From contig NZ_VSSS01000044.1 of assembly GCF_008123425.1 (NCBI RefSeq), forward strand, positions 1 through 45,637: 45,637 bases of DNA, written 5' to 3'. The position numbers were made by a program, and so were the translations under genes. Positions 17,427 through 26,026 of the stretch are shown in pieces. This stretch comes from Bradyrhizobium rifense (GTDB taxonomy: Bacteria > Pseudomonadota > Alphaproteobacteria > Rhizobiales > Xanthobacteraceae). The number at the start of each line of letters is the position of its first letter. Position 1 is the stretch's first letter. The notes under the pieces were generated by a model. That model was given only the letters and a program-made list of their open reading frames with translations. It ran no database searches and had not been told where the DNA came from.

Positions 17427-17901
17427 GCTGCGAGGGCGGCGTCATGAAATTGGCGGTGTTCTGGTCGGCGAGAATGTCGGCCCGGATACGTTTCGGCTCA
17501 TCGACATTTCGGTTCAGCTCAGCGGGGGGACGATCGCACATTTTGTGCGCGACCCGGAGCATCATCGCGAGTTCTTAGCGGATTTTTTCGCGCACACAGG
17601 CCGTGACTTCAAGAGGTTCAACTACATTGGCGAATGGCATTCGCATCCTGCATTTGAGGCGGTGCCTAGCGGCGAAGATATCGCAAGCATGTTCGAGATA
17701 ATCGAAGATCCCGCTGTCGGCGTGAATTTCGCCATTCTCATCATAGCGCGACTGGAACGTCGCAGCGTTTTGCAGCTGTCGGCCACGCTTTTTCGGGCAG
17801 GCATTATTCCAGAGCCCATCGAAGTCATTATTGATGCCAAGACTGTAGATAGCGACAAGGCATCCTTGTTATCACGACTTCTCGATTTTTTTCGATGGTA
17901 A
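17380..17901 (+). CDS. JAMM/JAB-domain isopeptidase, Cap3-like
   Basis: 173 codons; overlaps the E2-E1 gene by 47 bases in another frame. The zinc metalloprotease signature is complete: Glu23 in RHEIGGVLVG, then H87-S-H89-x7-S97-x2-D100 (WHSHPAFEAVPSGED), an exact JAMM motif. In type II CBASS the equivalent Cap3 removes the cyclase from its conjugates and so tunes Cap2. By analogy this enzyme should cleave whatever the upstream E2-E1 forms. No signal peptide; cytoplasmic. It ends 13 bases before the stop of the opposite-strand effector. Confidence 0.9.
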   Translation: MKLLLPNKIVKRLRHELRGRRHEIGGVLVGENVGPDTFRLIDISVQLSGGTIAHFVRDPEHHREFLADFFAHTGRDFKRFNYIGEWHSHPAFEAVPSGEDIASMFEIIEDPAVGVNFAILIIARLERRSVLQLSATLFRAGIIPEPIEVIIDAKTVDSDKASLLSRLLDFFRW

Positions 17902-17914
17902 CGTAAGGGCCAGC

Positions 17915-18826
17915 TTAGCCAACCTGTGTGCGCAAGCCGATCGCGCGAATGACCCTTCTAATCTCGGTGCAGACTGGACCAATGCGTGAAGGCAAATCTT
18001 CCGGTTTTCCAGGCAAGTAAGATGCTGGCGTGATTCCGTGCAGGTCCGACGGCAGCGTTAAATCCTTCAGCTTGGGATGCACGAGAAACGTTCGGTGCCT
18101 GCCGAGCTGCCCCATGAACATTCCAAGCTCAAAGAGAACGTTGTCACGGATTGCGGGATGGGAGCTGCCTCGCGACTGTACGACGTCCTCAAATTGAGCT
18201 ACCGCAACCGCGAAATCGGATTGCGCCACAGCCTTCTCTAGCGCTTCGAGGGCGTAGCCGCTGACCCAGAAGACGCCTTGCGTCCACACAGTCGGCAACG
18301 CGTCGTGTTGCAATCCCACCGCGATTTCATTCGCAACGTCGAGGGCCTCAACCGACGAAATAAGGAACAGCTTTGGTCGTTCATTGGGCTGCTTAATCAG
18401 CCTGTTGCGATCAAACAGCCTGTTCGACAGTTCACGCGCGATCAGCCTCCATGTCTGGGGGTATTTGTCGAGTATATCAACGAATTTTGCGCCAGGGACC
18501 TTCAGGGCTACGACAACGCCCGTTGGATGGACGGTTGCGGATCGGGGATTGGCGCTGTCAATCGCTGACATCTCGCCACAATGGCCGCCGGTGCTAAGCG
18601 TCCGCACCTCGACGCCGTTCGCGATAATGGAGACTGTACCGGCGACGATAAGGTACACGTCATTCTTCGCTTCATTTTGGATGATAAGCGGGGTCGAGCT
18701 GTATTCGATTAATTCGCCAGCGGCGATCAAATCCTCAACGATCGCGGCATTCCCGCGCACGAAGTCCTGGCGCATCAATGCGTCTACAAGTGCTTGGCGG
18801 TTGTCGCCTTGAAATCTCTCGATCAT
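17915..18826 (-). CDS. Cyclic-nucleotide-binding TIR-like effector (PycTIR-like)
   Basis: 303 codons from the ATG at 18826; a longer frame to 18949 runs into the tRNA and is rejected. Residues 15-135 are a CNMP-binding (CRP/CAP-like) domain: YLIVAGTVSI, then the phosphate-binding cassette GGHCGEMSAID...PRSATV with Glu85 and Arg95. Residues 150-290 are a TIR-like predicted nucleotide-binding domain (PF10137 type): PKLFLISSVEALDVANEIAV, SDFAVAVAQFED, and DNVLFELGMFMG with presumed catalytic Glu233, then FLVHPKLKDLTLPSDLHG. This architecture is that of Pycsar TIR effectors, which destroy NAD+ when the cyclic pyrimidine binds. It is convergent with the cyclase operon rather than part of it, and starts 43 bases after the tRNA-Leu 3' end. 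Confidence 0.85.
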   Translation of the reverse strand: MIERFQGDNRQALVDALMRQDFVRGNAAIVEDLIAAGELIEYSSTPLIIQNEAKNDVYLIVAGTVSIIANGVEVRTLSTGGHCGEMSAIDSANPRSATVHPTGVVVALKVPGAKFVDILDKYPQTWRLIARELSNRLFDRNRLIKQPNERPKLFLISSVEALDVANEIAVGLQHDALPTVWTQGVFWVSGYALEALEKAVAQSDFAVAVAQFEDVVQSRGSSHPAIRDNVLFELGMFMGQLGRHRTFLVHPKLKDLTLPSDLHGITPASYLPGKPEDLPSRIGPVCTEIRRVIRAIGLRTQVG

Positions 18827-18868
18827 TGCGTGATGCTTTTTCTGCTCAATCAATAGGGCTGAAATTAA

Positions 18869-19193
18869 TGGTGCGGGCAGCCGGAATCGAACCTGCACAG
18901 CTCTTGCGAGCCGAGGGATTTTCTTACCAGCTACGGCTTTCGCCGCCAAAGCCGTCGCGCGTTCGCGCTGGGCTCGTTTGTGGTCTGGACTATACCTTCA
19001 CCATGGGCGCGTTCGCGCCTTTAGATGCTGCCCGTCTAGTCTCTACACCTTCGCTCCCAGCCGTTCGGCTGGGGACGCTTGGCTCGGGATTGCCATGTGA
19101 CAGGTTTCCCCGAATTTGAGCAGTTCTGCACCTTGGGTTTCCTCACTCAATTTGGCTTAAGTCCCTTGCGTCTACCAATTTCGCCATGCCCGC
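18869..19193 (-). tRNA. tRNA-Leu (UAA) interrupted by a group I intron
   Basis: 5' exon 19193-19159: acceptor GCGGGCA, D-arm GCGAAATTGGTAGACGC, anticodon stem AGGGA and loop start CTT. 3' exon 18922-18869: loop AAAA, stem TCCCT, variable arm CGGCTCGCAAGAGCTG, T-loop TTCGATT, acceptor TGCCCGC, discriminator A and encoded CCA. Joined, the loop reads CTTAAAA with anticodon TAA (Leu), intron after U34, the site used by the cyanobacterial tRNA-Leu intron. The T-stem GCAGG/CCGGC has one A-G mismatch, which hints at decay or a specialised tRNA. Confidence 0.88.
18923..19158 (-). ncRNA. Group I self-splicing intron in tRNA-Leu(UAA)
   Basis: 236 nt. Core elements in order on the minus strand: P element AATTCGGGGAAACC (19116-19103), Q GGCAATCCCGAGCC (19094-19081), R GTGTAGAGACTAGACGG (19048-19032), S AAGGTATAGTCC (18998-18987), and a terminal omega-G at 18923. 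The splice helix P1 can form between exon ACTT and intron GAGT with the U-G wobble at the splice site. Elements match the small subgroup IC3 found in bacterial tRNA genes. No homing endonuclease ORF fits inside. Confidence 0.87.
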
Positions 19194-19240
19194 ATAAGAG
19201 GCAACTTACCTGTGGCTGGCTGCTTCGCCAACCTAAAAAC

Positions 19241-20090
19241 TCAGGTTTGTGAACCCACCCCTCGGAAGCGGGTTTTCTTGCTGCGGTTGAAGCGCTTTGC
19301 GGGCGTTTCCGAGGGGGCTTTTGAGCCCTTACGCCGGACGTTAATGATCGAGGCGTCGACCATATTCTTTATGTGCGATGCGTAGAATCCCTCGATCATC
19401 TTGACGCTGGTGCGGCAGTTCTTGGCGATCTGGTATACGTCCGCGCCTTCCATGAGGCGAAGGCAGATGTAGGTGTGCCGCAGGCTATAGGACGTCCGGC
19501 GCTGTCTCTCTCGATCGAACTTGAGGCCTTCTTCGGCAAGGATCGCATTGAATAGCTGGCGATGATCCTTCGGAAAACCCTCTCACTGCCAAGTGTTGGC
19601 TTGCGCCGATTCGTAACGCGCTGGAATGGATGCACCGCACCTGGCATGCTCTTGCAAAAGCCGACGCCGCGCTTCCCGCGCAATTTCCAAGATGGTCTCA
19701 CGGCTTCCCTGATCGTAGACGATCTTCACATCCCGAAACTCCAGCCGCTTTGCCTCGTCGGGCCGCAGGCCAGTGTTCGCCATGAACAGAATGTAGTCGT
19801 GCAGGTCTTCGTACTCTTCGAGCCGCGACCTGCGCTTGGGATTTTCGATCCGCGTCGCGGAAGGTTTTTCGTGCTTGAGCAGTCCTGCTTTGAGCTTGCC
19901 GCGCAAGCCAAGGTACCAGTCCTCGGCAAACGTTTTCGCCTCGGAGAATGAGTCTGTCTTCGTCGAGACGCGCCAATTGCGGTTGCCGAGAAACGTTGCG
20001 CATTGCCAAAGGCGGGAGCCTTCGCGCTTGTAGACGCGACCGTCAAGAAACCTGTGCTGTTCGGGAATTTCGGATTTTCCCGCGAAACGC
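19241..20090 (-). pseudogene. Tyrosine recombinase/phage integrase, frameshifted
   Basis: Family motifs are spread over three frames. N-terminal part (about 20080-19690): HRFLDGRVY, NWRVSTKTDSFSEAK, then MANTGLRPDEAKRL with the first catalytic Arg. A shift near 19690 moves to GKRGVGFCKSMPGAVHPFQR; a second near 19573 (a C missing in TTTTCCGAAGG) moves to YSLRHTYICLRLMEGADVYQ and the box with the catalytic Tyr (EGFYASHIKN), ending at 19241. The N-terminus has no start codon after the upstream stop. It probably once moved the neighbouring island; its 3' end lies 47 bases before the tRNA-Leu 5' end. Now inactive. Confidence 0.85.
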
Positions 20091-20320
20091 TTTCGCGGGT
20101 GGCGCTAGTTCGCCCGGAAAAGAAACTATCCGAGGACGACTGTGTAAGTCTTATGTAACAGCTTTCGAGGAGCCGAAATCCTCGTAAGTCGTTGAATTTT
20201 AAGATTGTTGTCTTGCGTTGTTGGCTTAGTAGAGGATTTTAAGTCGGCCGAATGTAATCATTGCAGTTCGGGCACGACAGGCGGGGTCATGAGCGGTTTT
20301 GGGCGCCGTCGCGTTGGATG

Positions 20321-20692
20321 TCATGAACTCTCCCCTTTTCGGCAGCTCTCAGGCCGGAATAACGTGATCCGGCCCGCTCTGCCACGCTTCCGATGCGGCT
20401 TTACCGTTATCTCGACGTCCTGGCGGAACGCCGTCAGCATACGCAGCAGCTTTACCACAGAAACCAGCCTGAACTGGCCCCGAAGCATCCTGGACAGGTT
20501 GGGCTGCTTCACGCCCACCAGCCTCGCGGCTTCGGTCTGAGTGATCTCCCGCTCCGCCATCAAGCGCTTCAGTTGTACGACGAGTGCTGCCTTGAGTTGG
20601 TGCTCCTGGGCGTTCGCCAGGCCGAGATCAGCAAAAATGTTGCCGGAGCCTCGGCTGTGGGCCGGCAGCTTCTTCTTCTTCGTGCTCATCAT
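20321..20692 (-). CDS. XRE-family (HTH_37-type) transcriptional regulator
   Basis: 123 codons from ATG at 20692 (an adjacent second ATG is possible). After a Lys-rich start (MMSTKKKKLPAHSRGSGNIF) comes ADLGLANAQEHQLKAALVVQ and the helix-turn-helix ITQTEAARLVGVKQPNLSRM with LRGQF, typical of the HTH_37 antitoxin-like group usually paired with a RelE/HigB-like toxin. No intact toxin precedes it: the region 20693-20880 holds only a short unrecognised frame in continuity. It may be an orphan antitoxin or a DNA-binding repressor. The C-terminal tail is strongly basic. Confidence 0.8.
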   Translation of the reverse strand: MMSTKKKKLPAHSRGSGNIFADLGLANAQEHQLKAALVVQLKRLMAEREITQTEAARLVGVKQPNLSRMLRGQFRLVSVVKLLRMLTAFRQDVEITVKPHRKRGRAGRITLFRPESCRKGESS

Positions 20693-21003
20693 CGGGCTGC
20701 GTCTGTTCCTTGTCGATAGCTTCGGTGTCGCGCAGGCGCTGCCGAAGAGATGCCCCTTCTGCGGGACCAGTTCGTCCCTGATGCTGATCAGCACCTTAGA
20801 GAGCTGCTGATCGGCTCGGGTGAAGGTTAATTTGAAAGCTCTACAGCGCTCGAGTGCCTTCGGAGTTTTAGCTTAACGTGTTGCGCGTGTGCTCGCCTTG
20901 GAGGACAGCACACAGGCCGGGGAGCACGTATTGTGTGCGGCTAAGAGTATGGACGGTAATTCGTGCGTCCGAGCGCCTGCGGAAATCAGCGTAAGACACG
21001 AGT

Positions 21004-21510
21004 TCACTTCCATAGAAGAGATTCTGGCCAATCTGTGAACTCCAATTCGAAGCTACGTAGGCCAGTGGGTTTGGTCGTGAATTTAAGGGTCTTCCCTGAA
21101 AGGGCTGCCAATGAGCCAGATGCGAACTTGAATACTGTCGTGCCGGAAGTTGCGACCGCAATGCCTTGCTCGCCTTCCATGATAGAGAAGCCGGTCGCCT
21201 CGGAGAGTTGTCCAATTGCAACTCCCTCCAGCGCGCGGTGAAATTCCAGGGAAGCCAAGTATGACCCTTCGTCAGCAGCCCACTCGCTGACCGACACTGC
21301 TGTGATCCCCGCGTCGCTCAAGAGACCACCCGCGATCCGGCAGCCATATTGAACGCTGAGCATGACCCGCTCATTCCGAACTCCGACCGGTTCTCGATCG
21401 GCGGCAGTGATCGTGCACGCGTACCGCCTTGTGTCCGCAACCGCGCCCGTGCTTGGCCCGAACAACTCGAGAGCGGAACATAATACAAAAGCGAGAACGG
21501 GTCTTATCAT
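21004..21510 (-). CDS. Secreted hypothetical protein
   Basis: 168 codons. Residues 1-25 form a signal peptide (MIRPVLAFVLCSALELFGPS then GAVADT with a likely AxA-type cleavage). The mature part has two Cys (YACTIT and QYGCRIAG), possibly a disulfide, and beta-rich segments such as SGTTVFKFASGSL and KTLKFTTKPTGLRSFELEF. I recognise no family. It is preceded by pseudogene material and followed by none that is clearly linked. Likely periplasmic. Confidence 0.65.
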   Translation of the reverse strand: MIRPVLAFVLCSALELFGPSTGAVADTRRYACTITAADREPVGVRNERVMLSVQYGCRIAGGLLSDAGITAVSVSEWAADEGSYLASLEFHRALEGVAIGQLSEATGFSIMEGEQGIAVATSGTTVFKFASGSLAALSGKTLKFTTKPTGLRSFELEFTDWPESLLWK

Positions 21511-21679
21511 TCGGCTGCACCTGGTCTGGAATATCGTTCGCCTACTCTGTACAATCTGACGCTACGGCCGATTCAAGCTTCTTCGATCGCTCTGTCGGAT
21601 GAAAGCTAGTCACGGTGACCGCGGTGTCGCAGAAACGTGGCGATCGGTGTCCCCCGGCGACACCCCTGGATGGGTGCCC

Positions 21680-21800
21680 GAACGATTCCGTTATCCGCGT
21701 TCACGCCGCGCAGCGGGCCAGCACGTCGGTGAACCAAGGCTATGGACCGACGCCATTCAGCTCGGCGGCGGCTATGAGGGGCCCGACGGCCCGCGGCGCC
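21680..21800 (-). mobile_element. IS66-family transposase 3' remnant
   Basis: Translated on the minus strand it gives IAAAELNGVGP-stop-PWFTDVLAR, which matches the C-terminal end of IS66 TnpC (TAKLNGVDPQAWLTDVLAR). A stop codon interrupts it and no other part of the element is nearby. It is a short decayed fragment. Confidence 0.6.
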
Positions 21801-21891
21801 GGAGCGCTACGTTCCTGACGCGGGCGCAGGCGTTCTGCGGGCGGAAGCCATTTCCGCGCCAATGCCCCGCGGCCAGGTCCCGAAATTTTCT

Positions 21892-22080
21892 TCACAGTTT
21901 CAATGTAAAAGGAAACGTGGTCGCCAGGAGCCGGTCAAAGGCAGTCTGCCGCTCAAGCAGACGCTCTTCGAGGAACTTACGCTCGACACCACTCAGCTCA
22001 CATTGAAGCCTTCTGCGACAGCGCCAAATGTCATTCCGCACGTATCTGATCTCATTCAAGCGATCGTCAATCGAAGCCAT
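21892..22080 (-). CDS. Small charged helical protein, uncertain
   Basis: 62 codons from an ATG at 22080; longer upstream starts are also possible. The sequence (ASIDDRLNEIRYVRNDIWRC, then RRLQCELSGVERKFLEERLL) is coiled-coil-like and rich in Arg/Glu. Strength of the start is poor. It resembles the short uncharacterised proteins of rhizobial islands, but I cannot name it. Confidence 0.4.
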   Translation of the reverse strand: MASIDDRLNEIRYVRNDIWRCRRRLQCELSGVERKFLEERLLERQTAFDRLLATTFPFTLKL

Positions 22081-22159
22081 CACGCATACCATATTCAACC
22101 TGAACCAGCCATGGACAACTGGTCGATCACGTCTTTCCGGGGAAGACGCCGATGACATG

Positions 22160-23401
22160 TCACGACCTGGCCATCTGCGGACATGATGTCACGATCTCCT
22201 CCCAGCATGTCCTCTTGTATCGCAGTCTTTCAACGCAAGGGCACGAAGTGACGGTTGCTTCTGCAGAAGTTCAGCGGCTTTTGCCATCAGCGCGCAGGAC
22301 TTCAAAAGCTGCCACTCGCCGTCAGTAAGACGAAGTGGTTTGTTATTCCAACCAACACCCGGCCTGATCCGGTGTCAGGCCGGCGACTTGAGCTGGTTCG
22401 AATGGGAGTATCCGACTAATCGGACCGTCGCACCGTCAAGCTCTGGGTAGCCGCGCCTTTCAGATTTGAGAACGGCAATTGTCATGCCAGCGAACTTCAG
22501 GTGGAAGGCAGGCCATGTTCAAGCTTGGGGCTGGTCCGTTACAAAGGAGCGGGATTTCGCGGCGGCGTCCCCGGAGCGGCCCGGATATGAGTCGGAGAGG
22601 CTCCAGTAGGGCAGGGCTCGGCAAAATCGTGGGCGATGCGCACCGCCTTGGCGCCTCGGCCCCGTGTCTCGCCAAACCTGCGTAGACCTTATTACCGCCG
22701 GGCTCGCGTTCGGCCCGCAAGCTGGCAATTCGATCTCATCACAAAACTCTTTGTGCGATGATGTCGACCAGCGCTTGTCGCATCTGTAACACTGCATGTA
22801 TTCATCAAGCCAAGACATCCGACGTTGTTTGTTCGCCCGGGCTCGTTCTGCAACTAACTCAGCAGCTTGCACGTCAGATACAACTGGCAGCGGCTGCTAT
22901 TGTCCAGCCACACCGTGAGCGCTGAGCGCGACCAGCAGTGTAAGACGCATACGATCAACTTCGCGGGAGCGTATTGGCCACCCAATCGCTTGATGGAGCA
23001 CCGATGCGGCCACCGGACAGCTTACCCTTTTGCGGCACACCCGTTGTTGTCAGGTCGACCACCACGCCGAAGGTTGAGGCGCTCGTCTGATCTACCAACC
23101 AAATGTCGTTATCTGGCTCAAAGCGAACTCGCGAATCAAATAAGGCCCAAACGCTCGTGGGCGCACGCCGGCAGCGAGCATCTTGAAATCGTACGTTTGA
23201 TGCAGCCTCGCTTTCAGAGGATCTGGTGCATACTGCGCCAACCCGTTGAACGAACGGAGGATGGCCTCGTTCTCGACTGTTTCCTTGATTAACAATCAGA
23301 GCTGATGAGGTGGGTGTATGAACAAATCGATCCGGAAGCTTCGGCTTGTGGCCGAAGCATCTGTTTTGGCGACTGGGCTGCTGATGTCCGGACGATGAGC
23401 T
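22160..23401. other. Gene-free, probably decayed region
   Basis: About 1.2 kb with only overlapping short frames on both strands, none with a recognisable domain or ribosome binding site. It sits between mobile-element remnants and a dead peroxidase gene, so it is likely old coding sequence. Confidence 0.5.
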
Positions 23402-24368
23402 GATGAGAACCGCCAAGCAGATCTTCCATCCGATCCCCTGAGTCATTCCTGCGGTAAAGGACAATTCAGTCACACATGAAAAAGATCGAGCTTGGCAAGA
23501 TGCTGTCCTTCGATCCGCGGCTATCGGCAAGCGAGATCATTAGCTGCGATACATGCCACAATCTCGGTACCGGCGGAGTCGATGCCGTTCCGACCTCAGT
23601 CGGTCACGGCTGGAAGGTCGGCCTACGTCGGGCCCCCACTGTCTACAACGCGGTGTTCAATGTGGCGCAATTCTGGGACGGAGGCGCCGCGGACCGAAGG
23701 CGCAAGCCACCGGCCCTGTGCAGGCAAGTGCCGAAATGAATGCGACTCCGGATCGTGTGCTCGACACCTTGAACTCAATGGCCAGCTATGTCGCCTTGTT
23801 CAATAACGCCTTCCCGAACCGATACCAGTCCCCTTCGAAAACTATGCGAAGGCAATCGAGGCTAATGAAGCGACTCTCATTTCACCTGCGGCTCCATTCG
23901 ATCAATATCTGGAGGGCAAAATACATGCTCTGGATGATCAGCAGAAGTCAGGGTTGGCGCTGTTTATAGAGAACGGATGCTCCGCTTGCCACAAGGGAAT
24001 CAACGTCGGTGGACAGGCATACTTCCCATTCGGCGTGATGAAAACGCCTGACGCAAGCCTGCTCCCGGGCCGCCGATAAGGGTTGGTTCGCGGTCACCAA
24101 GGCAGTCGGTGACGAATATGTCTTCCGCGCGGCGCCCTTGCGGAACGTCGCGTTGCGAGCGTCTTATTTCCATTCGGGCCAAGTTTGGAGCGTGAAGCAA
24201 GCTGTTGCCCTGATGAGTGAAATCCAGCTCGGCGCCAAGCTTAGGGATGAGGAAGAGAACGATATCGTAGTGTTTCTGTATTCGCTGACCGGGCGGGTAC
24301 CTAAGATCGAGTATCCGCCACTACCCACGTGTACAAACACGAGGCCAAAGCCTTCCATAGATAGATAG
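23402..24368 (+). pseudogene. Di-haem cytochrome c peroxidase (MauG/CCP family), broken
   Basis: The gene begins around 23402 (RTAKQIFHPIP, then an in-frame TGA) and continues VIPAVKDNSVTH. A frameshift leads to KIELGKMLSFDPRLSASEII with haem motif CDTCHN, and QFWDGGAAD. A further shift near 23700 gives ATGPVQASAEMNATPDRVLD, another gives FENYAKAIEA... and the second haem motif CSACHK with INVGGQAYFPFG, and another near 24065 gives DKGWFAVTKAVGDEYVFRAA to the end. One stop and several frameshifts mean it cannot be functional. The intact enzyme reduces hydrogen peroxide in the periplasm. Confidence 0.9.
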
Positions 24369-24488
24369 GACTTAGCAGCACCGGCCTCATGCTTGGTGTA
24401 GCAGATGCCATGCACGTACCCGGGGTCACGCAATGACGTCAAAATGAATGATCCCGTGCCGTCACTCATAGCCAGGCATATAAAAAAG

Positions 24489-24515
24489 CGCCCGGCCTAC
24501 TCTGGAGGCCGGGCG
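24489..24515 (-). terminator. Rho-independent terminator
   Basis: CGCCCGGCC (24489-24497) and GGCCGGGCG (24507-24515) form a perfect 9-bp GC-rich stem with a 9-base loop. On the minus strand the stem is followed by CTTTTTTA. It overlaps the stop of the small gene 24497-24760, which it presumably ends. Confidence 0.82.
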
Positions 24516-24760
24516 AAAGTCACGCAGGAGCGACGCTGCTTTACGCATCGCACCAGCTTTCGTCGGTAGGGAGGACTACCGGCGATCGATTTACGGCGAG
24601 GGCATTCGCCGTCAAACAACGAGAAGCGGATATCGCCTCCGCGCACAATCTGGAGCCGCTTGCCTTCCGCTCCTGTGGGACACTTCAGGACTGCCCACCA
24701 CTCGCACCCGAGTCCAGTTGGCAAGGCAGTGCCTTTGATGGAGCTGGATCCTTCGCGCAA
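24497..24760 (-). CDS. Small hypothetical protein ending in a terminator
   Basis: 87 codons. The middle (GCEWWAVLKCPTGAEGKRLQ then IVRGGDIRFSLFDGECPRRK) looks like a real conserved fold with beta strands; the rest is basic. Its stop codon lies inside the stem of the terminator at 24489-24515, which supports a transcribed unit on this strand. No family recognised. Confidence 0.45.
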   Translation of the reverse strand: MREGSSSIKGTALPTGLGCEWWAVLKCPTGAEGKRLQIVRGGDIRFSLFDGECPRRKSIAGSPPYRRKLVRCVKQRRSCVTFARPPE

Positions 24761-25141
24761 TGCGCCGCGCCCTGAAACTCAAGCGGCCGCTTTACCGTCG
24801 CACAGCAGCATTTGGCATCCCCAAAACACCAGCAACGCTCGATTATCTTCCCGAAGATCGTGCCAAGGCGCCAATCTCCTATGACATTCCGTAAGGTAGG
24901 TAAAATAGATTGTTGTGATGGGACGCATCCACGCGATGGATAAATGAAAAGTAGAGCTGGATTAGCATCGACCGTTAATGACTTCGATCGGCATCGCCGG
25001 CAGGCTATCGGCCGTCGGATCGAGAATCGAGCTTGTCGCCGGCTGTTATGCGACTGCCTTGGCCAACGCCGGAGGGCATTCCCGTCTCTGGAACTTTGGG
25101 AAGCTCGCAAGGACATCGCAAGCCCCCAAAGGGTGTGCATC
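24761..25141. other. No gene recognised
   Basis: About 380 bases with only overlapping short frames and no recognisable motif, between the small gene at 24497-24760 and the metE fragment. Confidence 0.45.
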
Positions 25142-25655
25142 TCATTCGCAAAAGCGTGGCAAAACGGTCGGCACGTGGCGCAGCTCGCAACGCGCAGCCA
25201 CCATATTGACGAGCGCGGGACGCACCTCCTCCCACTTTCGAGTTTTCAGCCCGCAGTCGGGATTGATCCAGAGCTGCCGATCAGACACTCGCTGCGGCGC
25301 CAACACGATAAGCTGCTTGGAGGCTCCGCCTGTGAATGCGTTCGCGTTCGATACCCTGTTCGGGTAACCGGATGAGCTCCGCGGCCGGAACGAGCCCGGG
25401 CCGCTTTCGATATCTGTGTGATTGCGACGGGCCTGGTTTTTCCGTCGGCAGCTTCTCCAACCCGCCCGTCAGGAAGTTGCGATCATCCTCGGCCGGCGTC
25501 CGTTTGATCACACCGCCATGAGGCTCCTTAGGAATTGCCATTGCGCGCGCCTTCGATGCGTCCGGCGCGGCTTGGCGAGCGGAGCCTGGCGGGCGATATG
25601 ACGGAACAGCTCCTGACCTCAGGATGCATTCTGAGTTGCGAACTGAAGTAGGCAA
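25142..25655 (-). pseudogene. metE: C-terminal fragment of cobalamin-independent methionine synthase (MetE)
   Basis: Near the end of the frame the minus strand encodes RQLWINPDCGLKTRKWEEVR followed by PALVNMVAA, which is the MetE C-terminal signature around the zinc-ligand Cys (NPDCGLKTR). Upstream, pieces such as FLTGGLEKLPTEK lie in a different frame, so the fragment is frameshifted and lacks the N-terminal two thirds. The intact enzyme methylates homocysteine with methyl-tetrahydrofolate. This is a dead remnant. Confidence 0.7.
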
Positions 25656-26026
25656 CCAGAGCGCGGGCGGCCGGATCGGGCTATGACCCTACACTACATG
25701 CACTCGTGCACGGTGACCACGGGCAAGCGGAGGTCGAGCTTCTCGGACCTCTTCAGGATCTCCGGAACGATCTCGTCGCGCGAGGAGACCGGCTCTTCGG
25801 CTCCGAAGTGACGCAGTTCTAGATATTCTGCAAGCGATCTTGAGATATTCGACGCCCGTCCACCTCGCCTCGGCTCGTCAGCCAGCGACGACAAGCCTCA
25901 ACGCGGCCACTGGAGCATCGAAGCGGCCTTATTCGAGATAAATTTGAGGTGTCCTCCGACAGCCCCCTTTCGAGCGCGAATTCTACTACTTCGTTCACGA
26001 CATCGATGAAGCCTTACGCGGGCTGC
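25656..26026. other. No gene recognised
   Basis: A 66-codon minus frame at 25694-25894 (contains EYLELRHFGAEEPVSSRDEI) has protein-like composition but no recognised family and may be a fragment. The rest up to fdxN shows nothing. Confidence 0.4.

Noticed and set aside
18827..18949. N-terminal extension of the TIR effector by 41 codons
   Set aside because: It would be encoded by the tRNA-Leu 3' exon and intron end; homology starts after the ATG at 18826.
18778..19119. Plus-strand frame containing GIEPAQ
   Set aside because: It is the antisense translation of the tRNA-Leu gene and its intron, a common false protein.
22955..23530. A 191-codon minus-strand frame before the peroxidase remnant
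   Set aside because: It overlaps the start of the peroxidase pseudogene, lacks a recognised domain and looks like decayed DNA.
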